Source of the DNA: Acidobacteria bacterium 13_1_20CM_3_53_8 | GTDB taxonomy: Bacteria > Acidobacteriota > Blastocatellia > Pyrinomonadales > Pyrinomonadaceae | Reading direction: 5' to 3' | Assembly (NCBI GenBank): GCA_001920415.1 | Contig: MNJR01000026.1 | Span: forward strand, 186,001 to 250,000 | DNA: 64,000 nt | Shown here: in pieces, positions 28,201 through 35,547 of the stretch | How positions within the stretch are numbered: the stretch's first letter is position 1 | Layout: each line of letters starts with the position of its first letter | Position numbers and translations under genes: made by a program | Notes under the pieces: generated by a model | The model's input: only the letters and a program-made list of their open reading frames with translations | What the model was told of the DNA's origin: nothing | Database searches by the model: none

Positions 28201-29646
28201 ACCCGTTAGAGTCTTGCTGGAGAGAACAGATAACTCATCGCCATTGAATAGCAGAAGGCCGCGCAACTGCTGAACGGTCAGGTTCGGGAACTTCGCAAGA
28301 AGCAGCGCAGCCGCGCCCGCTACGTGTGGCGAGGCCATAGAAGTGCCGCTGAAAGTCGAGTAGGTGTTGTTAGGCGTCGTACTCAGAATGCTACTGCCCG
28401 GAGCACCGAGTTGAACCGTGCTCAAACCGAAATTTGAGAACCCGGAGATGTTGTCAGCACGGTCTGTGGCCGCGACAGAGATTAAGTTCGGCAGGTCGTA
28501 GCTTGACGGGTAATGCGGCGATTGATCCGTATTGACAGCATCGTTGCCCGCAGCCGCTACGAACAGAATGCCGGAACTGTTGAGCGCAGCTATAGCGTCC
28601 GATTGCGACTGCGCAAAGCCATCGCCGCCGTAACTGTTGTTCAGCACACGAATGTTAGCGCCCTTCACTCCACCTGTGCTCACCCACAAATCGCGCATCA
28701 GTTTTGCGTAAGAGTAGGCGCGAATTGCATCGCTCGTAGTGCCGTCCGTTGGCCCAAGAAACTTGAGCGGCATGATTTTGACCTGCCAGTTTACGCCCAC
28801 AACGCCAACGCCATTGTTGCCAACCGCTCCGATTGTTCCCGCCACGTGCGTGCCGTGCGCGTCCGTTCCGTTGTCGCCAGGCGAACCTGCATAGACATGG
28901 TTGTCGCCGCAAACAGGCCCGTCGCCCAAGTTGCAGGGTATGAAGTCCCATCCTTGTACGTCGTCAACGAATCCGTTGCCATCGTCGTCAATTCCGTTAC
29001 CAGCAATCTCGCCGGGATTCGTCCATATGTTCGCCTGCAAATCCGGATGATTGATGTCTATGCCTTCGTCAACTACGCCAACGACTACGTTGCTGCTGCC
29101 GTGTGTGATGTCCCAGGCCTGCTGCGCGTGTATGTCCGCGCCCGCAGTGCCGCCCGACTGGCCTGTGTTCTTCAGGCCGTATAGTTGACCGAAGGACGGG
29201 TCGTTCGGAAGGTCGTCGCGGTGAATTATGTAATCAGGCTCTGCGTATAGAACGTCCGGGCGAGCTTTAAGGGCGGCTATTGCTTCCAGAGTCCGGTTTG
29301 GATCAACCTTAGCCAGGCGAAGACCGGGCACAATCGAATTGGCCGCCAGGTTCTCAACTCTAATCTGAAGCTGCTCGCCGTTATCAGTTCTGAGCGCTGC
29401 TGCTGCGCGCTGCTCTGTCTTGGCCGCAGCCTCATCACGGTATCTGACTATCACGTTGCCGGGCACAAAACGCGCGTGGCTGCGCTTCCCGGCTACCTGT
29501 GTATGAAAGGTCGGCTGTTCAGTCGTCTGTGTGGCGGCCAGAGAGGCGTGCGGGCTTACCTGTGAGAATGAAAGAAGGCAGACGAAAAGGATTAGAACGA
29601 TGGCGCTGGTGACTAGAGACGACCTTCTGAGCGAACGCAAAGACAT
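25264..29646 (-). CDS. Secreted subtilisin-like (S8) protease with TIG repeats, Calx-beta and DUF4214-like domains
   Basis: A 1460-residue protein; the ATG at 29646 has AGGAG ~10 nt upstream and is followed by a signal sequence. A propeptide-like region (residues ~60-145, GNVIVRYRDEAAAK ... DVLYAEPDYIIH) precedes the catalytic domain: Asp193 in VVDEGIDINHPD (DEG where most subtilases have DTG or DSG), His264 in DAHGTHVAGT, Ser436 in SGTSMASPHVAG. Further on are a fibronectin-like stretch, a beta domain with STNGALYFSTPP, three TIG/IPT repeats (TVNGANFVSDSVVRWN, TVNGSNFVNGSVVRVN, TVNGSRFVSNSVVRWN), a Calx-beta domain (IANYSLPEGGSVQVTVNRTG) and the DUF4214-like module. It is a large extracellular protease, probably surface-retained by its C-terminal domains. 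Confidence 0.92.
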   Translation of the reverse strand: MSLRSLRRSSLVTSAIVLILFVCLLSFSQVSPHASLAATQTTEQPTFHTQVAGKRSHARFVPGNVIVRYRDEAAAKTEQRAAAALRTDNGEQLQIRVENLAANSIVPGLRLAKVDPNRTLEAIAALKARPDVLYAEPDYIIHRDDLPNDPSFGQLYGLKNTGQSGGTAGADIHAQQAWDITHGSSNVVVGVVDEGIDINHPDLQANIWTNPGEIAGNGIDDDGNGFVDDVQGWDFIPCNLGDGPVCGDNHVYAGSPGDNGTDAHGTHVAGTIGAVGNNGVGVVGVNWQVKIMPLKFLGPTDGTTSDAIRAYSYAKLMRDLWVSTGGVKGANIRVLNNSYGGDGFAQSQSDAIAALNSSGILFVAAAGNDAVNTDQSPHYPSSYDLPNLISVAATDRADNISGFSNFGLSTVQLGAPGSSILSTTPNNTYSTFSGTSMASPHVAGAAALLLAKFPNLTVQQLRGLLLFNGDELSVLSSKTLTGRRLNVFNSLQAGAENDTTPPGTVQNLTLTSQQERTLSLQWTASGDDGASGRASLYDVSFVDAANPSAPISLAKLKPAVSGALQTVTAKIPLRHTSGNIRIREFDNVGNEGTPASLSISISADIADPYLVSETAPPGSLSTGTPLGLEADDKYFEGYALPFSFNFYGQVYTSVTISTNGALYFSTPPKRANGDADDVPSAISGLNSQKMIAGLWDDLRTDARTGDDVYVSTPDLNRIIFRWQAVTFGDGTPSTEFPVNFEIELRRDGSIITRYGSGNTNIFPVVGISGGEPDAYSVNSHTSETSPTALTNAQTVNFVLRPPLLPAIDSNGLSPSSATVGGGAFTLTVNGANFVSDSVVRWNDSNRMTTFVSSTQLTAQITTTDIASPGTVAVTVFNPSTGGGTSSLAVALTINNPVPTSSNISPTSVTAGDPAFTLTVNGSNFVNGSVVRVNNADRTTIFVNNSRLTAQVTAADIESAGTLHISVFNPTPGGGSSNFVDLSVVGPNPVPTLSSISPSSKIAGDAAFTLTVNGSRFVSNSVVRWNGSDRPTAFVSSNQLTAQISAADIATPATVQVAVFNPTPSGGLAAAQTFIINKPPASVQFSIANYSLPEGGSVQVTVNRTGDTSTAVTVNYATSDTGPFAPCTAITGSASQYCDYEITGGTLSFAANETSKNFTLLSTDDAYVEGNETFTLTLSSPVGGILGAASTAMVTIIDNDTAPPTSNPIDDARTFIRTHYLDFLNREPDQSGWDYWTGQITQCGTDQTCIHNQRIGISAAFYIELEFQKTGSVIYRMYRASYGVLQNDPLVANISYTQFSQDRPLINPDPAQIQQSTIDFANQFVQRTQFKSAYPNTMTNTEFVNKLYDTASLSPYTTERQAQVTAMQGGKTRAQVLLDVIEISEFKNREFNRGFVLMQYFGYLRRDVDTGGYDFWLDVLNNRLPPPNNFRNMVCAFLTSDEYQKRFSSIISRHNSNCSSN

Positions 29647-30310
29647 GGGGAACATACTCCTAAAACTCTAAAGAGTTCATTTGCAGGGGGCGCAACCTGT
29701 GTTTTGATGAAACCAGCCCGCTTGCGGGTAATGCTCCATCTACTTTCTAAAAACCTGTCTAGCGGATTTCCAGACGACCGAGCCGGAGGATTCGGGCCGA
29801 TAACGTCTCTTTGATGCAAAACTTCTGGCCTAAGATGTAAATGAAATTTCGGACAACCGAGGATTTACTGCGAAGGGCTGACCACATCCGAGCGACTATA
29901 ACTCTGCCCCTTTGTTGTGGCCGCCACTGAGTAGAATAACCCTCAACCTGAGACAGACTACAACGACTCTCTTCTTTAGGACAAGCGCCGACCGCGCTGA
30001 TTGCAGGCCGAGCGCAGGACATCATGCAGATTAAAGAGTCCTGTCAGGGACAACGCTCTGCACGGGGCTGCTCTTTCAAACAGCCTCTAAAAAAATTTTC
30101 AGTCAGGCCACCTTGCAACATCACTTACGCATCCATTGGAGCAACAAGGGTAAAAGTCTCCCAGTTCGACCGTAGATTCTCGTAACCAAAGACCGGCCTC
30201 CCCAGAGGTCTACGCTAAAAACTTAAGACAGACCGAAGATGATCGCGGCATGCGAGCTATTACTTAGCCGCGTTATCCGTAGGTGTGCCTGCCTACCACT
30301 GGAGGATTTT
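29647..30310. other. Gene-free divergent intergenic region
   Basis: About 660 nt between the divergent subtilase and VIT-vWA receptor genes. I see no convincing open frame or strong promoter pair. GGAGGA (30301-30306) is the ribosome-binding site for the gene starting at 30311. A short TTTCAAACAGCCTCT word near 30076 resembles an arm of the inverted repeat at 53.7 kb. Confidence 0.6.
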
Positions 30311-33300
30311 ATGCGCTATCTACTCTCCCTGAAACTCTCCCTGCTTACCTTAATCGCAATCGCAGCCGCCTTCGCACTGACCGACTTGAAAAGTTGGAAC
30401 ACCGTTCGCGCGGCTCGCAATCGGAAGCAAACAACACAAGGCTCGCTACAGGCAGTTGATCCGCAAGGCAACTCGCGCGGCTCATGCCCATTGAAACATA
30501 CGGATGTCAAAGCGGAGATAAGCGGCTTTATCTCTCGCGTCACGGTCACGCAGGAGTTCGAAAATCCTTTCGACGAAAAGATAGAAGCCGTTTATGTCTT
30601 CCCTCTGCCGCAATCGGCAGCCGTTGACGACATGACAATGCTAGTAGGCTCGCGCACCATACGCGGCAAGATAATGCGGCGCGAAGAGGCGCAGGCCACA
30701 TACAGTCAGGCTCGCGCAAGAGGCCAGGTCGCAAGCCTGCTGGATCAGGAGCGCCCAAACATCTTCACTCAATCCGTAGCCAACATAATGCCGGGCGCGC
30801 AAGTGAAAGTCACCATCAGCTACGTAGAGACATTGAAGTACGAAAATGGAACTTACGAATTTTCGTTCCCTATGGTCGTAGGCGGGCGCTACACCCCAAC
30901 CGCACCGACGCAACCCCCAACACAGTCGCAGGCAGAAGAATCTACGCAGGGCGAGCTTTCTACTGCCGAGCGCGTGCCCGACGATGGGCGCATCACTCCT
31001 ATGGTCATGCCACGCGGCGAGCGCGCGGGTCACGACATCTCCATAGAAGTCACATTGGACGCTGGCGTGCCGATTGAAAGCGTCAATTCCACAACGCACG
31101 AAGTCGTAACGGAGATGCCTGACGCCAGGCGCGCCATTGTGCGCCTGAAAAACCTTGTGACGATTCCCGACAGAGATTTTACCCTCAAATACAAAGTCAC
31201 AGGTGGTCGCATAGAAGACGCGCTGCTAGCGCATGCGGACACTACGGGCGGCTACTTCACATTCATACTACAACCGCCGGAGCGCGTGACCGTTGAAGAT
31301 GTCATGCCGAAAGAGCTTGTGTTCGTGCTGGACACATCGGGTTCAATGGAAGGCTTTCCTATAGAGAAAGCTAAAGAGACTATGAAGCTGGCGCTCGATG
31401 GTCTATACCCGCAGGACACTTTCAATCTCATCACGTTCGCGGGCGACACCAGCATACTCTTTCCAGAGCCTGTGCCAGCCACGCCCGAAAATCTAGAGCA
31501 GGCGAAGAGTTTTTTGTCTGGCCGCAGAGGCGAAGGCGGAACAGAGATGATGCAGGCCATAAAGGCTGCGCTCGCTCCATCGGACGCGCAGGATCACGTT
31601 CGCATCGTCTGCTTCATGACGGACGGGCAGGTCGGCAACGACATGGAGATTCTCGCAGAGGTTCAGCGACATCCGAACGCGCGCGTCTTTGCAATGGGCT
31701 TCGGCGACGCGCCGAACCATTTTCTTCTGGATCACATGGCAGAGTACGGTCGCGGCGAAGTCCAATACGTGACCGACTCAAGCAACGGCGCTCGTGCTGC
31801 GCGACGATTCCACGAGCGCGTGCGAAACCCGCTGCTCACGGACATCTCGGTTGACTGGAATGGTCTGCCCGTCACAGATGTCTATCCAAAACAGATTCCC
31901 GATCTATTCAGCGCCAAGCCTGTAATCCTGAGCGGTCGTTATACACAAGCAGCGCGCGGCGTGATTCGATTGAAGGGAAAGATGAGCGGGCAGGATTTCG
32001 TCAGGGAGATTCCCGTTGATCTGCCTGAGCGCGAAGCAGAGCACGATGCTCTAGCAACCGTTTGGGCGCGGCGCAAGATTGATGACCTGATGAATCAAGA
32101 CATGGAAGGCTTGCAGACAGGCAACATGCGCGCTGACGTGCGCGAAGCGATAACTAAGCTCGGTCTGGATTACAGACTGATGACGCAGTTCACTTCCTTC
32201 GTCGCGGTTGAAGAGGCAGTCACAACCGACACGAGCGAACCCGTTCGCGTTGACGTTCCCGTCGAAACTCCCGCAGGCACGGGCAGCAATAGCGGCGCTG
32301 GCAACGGAGTCAGTAGCGGCGGTGGCGTCGTTGCTGGCGTCGGTGGCGGCGGTGGCAATTATAGCGTCATCGTTAACGGGACAGTCAGCGCGCAGGTAAC
32401 GGTCGTCGGTGGAAGCGGCGTTCAGGTCAACACTCAAACGCAAGAGCTTTCCAATACGGTCAGCGGCACTCAGATTCATGAGTTGCCGACCCTGACGCGC
32501 AACGCCTATGACATGGTTGGTCTGGCTGGTAACGCTACGAACAGCACGCAGAGTTCGGGACGGGGCACGGGGTTCGCAATCAACGGCCAGCGCTCCGCTA
32601 GCACAAGCACATTGCTGGACGGCGGCGAAAACGTAGACACATTCAACTCGACCGTAGGCCAGCACGTACCGCTTGATTCGGCACAGGAAGTGCGCGTTAT
32701 CACGAGCAATTTTTCAGCCGAATACGGTCGCGCATCCGGCGGCATCGTAAACGTAGCAACGCGCGCGGGCACGAACGATTTTCACGGCACGCTCTACGAA
32801 TTCAATCGCATGTCCGCACTTGCCTCGAATACTTTCGAGAACAATTCAAGAGGAGTTCCAAAGTCTGCGTTCGCGCGCAACCAGTTCGGCTACGCGCTGG
32901 GTGGGCCAATCATCAGGAACAAGCTCTTCTTCTTCAGCAGCACCGAATGGACTCGCGTGCGCGGCACGGGCGTAACATCCATGCTTGTTCCTACGCCGCA
33001 ACTTCTCGCCGCGAGCAACGCACGCACGAGAAGCATCTTCGACATCAACCCGCTGCGAGCGCAGACGGGCGGCACTGTCTATACTGCCGGACAGATACAG
33101 GAGTTGTTCAGAGATGCGACGGGCGCGCTCCCCGCAGGAGCTTTCTTCTCGCTGTCCTCTAGCCTGCCTGCATTCAGCACTGTGAACCTATTGTCGCACG
33201 CAAACGTAGGCGCAGGCTCCCCGCAGAACTCTTTCTCGACGGTGGAGCGCGTTGATTACAACGTGAGCAGCCAAACTCAACTTTATGGCAGATTCGCGCT

Positions 33301-35461
33301 CGAAAGCAGGAAGAATTTTGCTGGCTCGAACTCTTTCAGCCCTTACGTCGGATACGACACAGGAAGCAGTGTCTTTAACCAGAACCATCTCTTGAATCTC
33401 ACTCACACCTTTTCGGCCAGACTCGTCTCTCAGACGAAACTGGTCTTTAACAGGCTCAACGACCAGCAGCCGCTCGGCCAAAAGATTTCGGCTCCTTCTT
33501 ATTACCTGAGAAGCAGTGTGCCGTTGAGCTTCTTCGGCACTACAGTAGCGCTGCCGGGCTACATGCCGTTTGCGCCAAACGCTGTCATTCCCTCTGGCGG
33601 GCCGCAGAATCTGGGAGAAGTCTCTCAGGATTTCAGCTACACGAGAGACAGCCACACTTTCCGCGTCGGCGGCCAGTACATATACATTCAGGACAATCGC
33701 ACGTTCGAAGCTTTCCAGAACGCGCTCGAAGCTTTCGGAACAGAGAACACTGCGACCGCCTTGAACAATTTCGTGCTGGGAAGCTTGCGCATGTTTCAGG
33801 TAGCGATTAATCCGCAAGGTCAATCCTTGCCCGGCTCATTCGTTAACCTGCCCGTAGAGCAACCGTCGTTTGCGCGCAGCAATCGCTACAACGAATGGGC
33901 TGCATACTTCAACGACTCCTGGCGCATGACTTCGCGCATCACTTTGAATATGGGTTTGCGCTACGAGTATTACGGCGTGCAGCACAACCGGAATTCGCAG
34001 CTTGACTCCAACTTCTACTTCGGTCAGGGCGCGAACATTTTCGAGCAGATTCAAAACGGAAGCATTCAGCTTGCCGAGAACAGTTCCGTTGGCGCTTTGT
34101 GGAAGCCTGACAGAAATAATTTCGCTCCGCGTATGGGTTTCGCGTGGGACATCTTTGGAGACGGGAGAACGAGTTTGCGCGGCGGCTACGGCATGGCCTA
34201 CGAACGCAATTTCGGCAACGTAACATTCAGCGTAATGCAGAATCCGCCTAGCTACGCTGTGGTAACCATTAACTCAGGCGATACGGGTTTTGCGACGATT
34301 CCTGCAACGACCAGTAACCTTGGGCCACTGGCCGGACAGAGCGGGAGCGTTCCACTGCCGGGGCGCATCAGCGTTGGACAGGTTGATGAGAACATCGTGA
34401 CCGCCTACGCGCACACATGGAGTCTAGCTTTCGAGCGCGAGTTGATGCCGGACACAGTCGTTTCCGTAGAATATTCCGGCTCACGGGGGCGCAAGCTTTA
34501 CGACCTGACGAACCTGAACAGGCCGGGTCTGGGCTGCATCTACCTCGAACGCTGCGGCGATCCATTGGGCGTAAACGCTTCGCTCGGTGTTGCGCCGGGC
34601 ATGTTCAGTTCAGAACTGCTCAACCCGAACTACTACGCTATCAACTCGCGCGGTAATCGCGGCAGGTCGAATTACAATGCTCTAATCTTCTCGCTTGATG
34701 GCAACGGCTTTCGCAGTCTTGGACTAAAACTCACGGCCAACTACACAATCTCTGTGGCGAGAGACAATTTGAGTTCGACGCTCAGCGATTCGGCGAACAA
34801 TTTTAATCTGGGACTGCTAGACCCGTTCAATCCCAATCTGGATTACGGCTATGCAGAAACTGATGCGCGCCACAGGTTCACCAGCAGCTTTGACTGGGAA
34901 CTGCCGTTCGCTAAATCTGCGCACGGAATCACTGGGAATCTCTTCGGAGGTTGGACGCTCGCAGGAATCTTCACGGCGCGCACGGGTCTTCCGTTCACAG
35001 TCTTTGACTGCACACGCTCGGTCTTCGACGTTTGCCCGCGCGTAGAGGCCAACGGTCTTGTGCGATTCCGGGCGGATGGCGCAGCAATAAGCACAGGGCT
35101 TCCGAATCTTTTCAAGTACATTGACCTGAGCGGTCTTACGCCGGGCTTATTCATCAACCCTATCACAGGCACCTCAGAAGTCGGCCCATTCCCGTCCAAT
35201 ATGACGCGGCGCAACCAATTCCGCGCGCCCGGTTACTGGAACTTAGACTTCGGGCTTTACAAGAACTTCAGGCTCAGCGAAGGCAAGACGATTCAGCTAC
35301 GAAGCGAGTTCTTCAACCTCTTCAATCACTCTAATCTTTATGTGGTTTACCCGTCGGCGGATATTTCGACGGGGAACTACATACAGGCTAAGAGAGGAGT
35401 TCCGAACGGAAGCGCCAACGAGCAGCGCAACATACAGCTTGCTGTGAAATTCATCTTCTAG
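30311..35461 (+). CDS. Fusion of VIT + von Willebrand A domains to an Oar-like TonB-dependent receptor
   Basis: A 1716-residue single open frame; GGAGGA 4 nt before the ATG fixes the start. Residues 1-24 form a signal sequence. Residues ~46-190 are a VIT domain (VTVTQEFENPFDEKIEAVYV). Residues ~335-505 are a vWA domain with a complete-looking MIDAS: DTSGS at 341-345, Thr411 (GGTE), Asp438 (MTDG). A Gly/Ser-rich linker (~655-685) leads to a TonB-receptor plug (~705-835: LSNTVSGTQIHELPTLTRNA, FAINGQRSAST, SAEYGRASGGIVNVATRAGT) and a beta-barrel to the end (last residue Phe, VKFIF). In Oar-like receptors the plug is normally preceded by a carboxypeptidase-regulatory-like domain; here VIT-vWA takes that place. 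Predicted location: outer membrane with a periplasmic vWA module. Ligand unknown. Confidence 0.88.
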   Translation: MRYLLSLKLSLLTLIAIAAAFALTDLKSWNTVRAARNRKQTTQGSLQAVDPQGNSRGSCPLKHTDVKAEISGFISRVTVTQEFENPFDEKIEAVYVFPLPQSAAVDDMTMLVGSRTIRGKIMRREEAQATYSQARARGQVASLLDQERPNIFTQSVANIMPGAQVKVTISYVETLKYENGTYEFSFPMVVGGRYTPTAPTQPPTQSQAEESTQGELSTAERVPDDGRITPMVMPRGERAGHDISIEVTLDAGVPIESVNSTTHEVVTEMPDARRAIVRLKNLVTIPDRDFTLKYKVTGGRIEDALLAHADTTGGYFTFILQPPERVTVEDVMPKELVFVLDTSGSMEGFPIEKAKETMKLALDGLYPQDTFNLITFAGDTSILFPEPVPATPENLEQAKSFLSGRRGEGGTEMMQAIKAALAPSDAQDHVRIVCFMTDGQVGNDMEILAEVQRHPNARVFAMGFGDAPNHFLLDHMAEYGRGEVQYVTDSSNGARAARRFHERVRNPLLTDISVDWNGLPVTDVYPKQIPDLFSAKPVILSGRYTQAARGVIRLKGKMSGQDFVREIPVDLPEREAEHDALATVWARRKIDDLMNQDMEGLQTGNMRADVREAITKLGLDYRLMTQFTSFVAVEEAVTTDTSEPVRVDVPVETPAGTGSNSGAGNGVSSGGGVVAGVGGGGGNYSVIVNGTVSAQVTVVGGSGVQVNTQTQELSNTVSGTQIHELPTLTRNAYDMVGLAGNATNSTQSSGRGTGFAINGQRSASTSTLLDGGENVDTFNSTVGQHVPLDSAQEVRVITSNFSAEYGRASGGIVNVATRAGTNDFHGTLYEFNRMSALASNTFENNSRGVPKSAFARNQFGYALGGPIIRNKLFFFSSTEWTRVRGTGVTSMLVPTPQLLAASNARTRSIFDINPLRAQTGGTVYTAGQIQELFRDATGALPAGAFFSLSSSLPAFSTVNLLSHANVGAGSPQNSFSTVERVDYNVSSQTQLYGRFALESRKNFAGSNSFSPYVGYDTGSSVFNQNHLLNLTHTFSARLVSQTKLVFNRLNDQQPLGQKISAPSYYLRSSVPLSFFGTTVALPGYMPFAPNAVIPSGGPQNLGEVSQDFSYTRDSHTFRVGGQYIYIQDNRTFEAFQNALEAFGTENTATALNNFVLGSLRMFQVAINPQGQSLPGSFVNLPVEQPSFARSNRYNEWAAYFNDSWRMTSRITLNMGLRYEYYGVQHNRNSQLDSNFYFGQGANIFEQIQNGSIQLAENSSVGALWKPDRNNFAPRMGFAWDIFGDGRTSLRGGYGMAYERNFGNVTFSVMQNPPSYAVVTINSGDTGFATIPATTSNLGPLAGQSGSVPLPGRISVGQVDENIVTAYAHTWSLAFERELMPDTVVSVEYSGSRGRKLYDLTNLNRPGLGCIYLERCGDPLGVNASLGVAPGMFSSELLNPNYYAINSRGNRGRSNYNALIFSLDGNGFRSLGLKLTANYTISVARDNLSSTLSDSANNFNLGLLDPFNPNLDYGYAETDARHRFTSSFDWELPFAKSAHGITGNLFGGWTLAGIFTARTGLPFTVFDCTRSVFDVCPRVEANGLVRFRADGAAISTGLPNLFKYIDLSGLTPGLFINPITGTSEVGPFPSNMTRRNQFRAPGYWNLDFGLYKNFRLSEGKTIQLRSEFFNLFNHSNLYVVYPSADISTGNYIQAKRGVPNGSANEQRNIQLAVKFIF

Positions 35462-35470
35462 TTGGATACA

Positions 35471-35512
35471 GAAAGTCCCGCGAGCGATGAGAATATCGCT
35501 CGCGGGACTTTC
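35471..35512. terminator. Strong hairpin between convergent genes
   Basis: An 18-bp perfect stem (GAAAGTCCCGCGAGCGAT) with a 6-nt loop directly after the receptor stop and ahead of the convergent metalloprotease stop. The tail is not T-rich, so efficiency is uncertain, but position and stem suggest a bidirectional terminator. Confidence 0.75.
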
Positions 35513-35547
35513 ACACTGTGACAGATTAATTGAGTAGCTTCTTCACA

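Noticed and set aside
30239-30310. Earlier in-frame start for the VIT-vWA receptor
   Set aside because: The upstream 24 residues are not signal-like, whereas the ATG at 30311 has GGAGGA at good spacing and begins a proper signal sequence.
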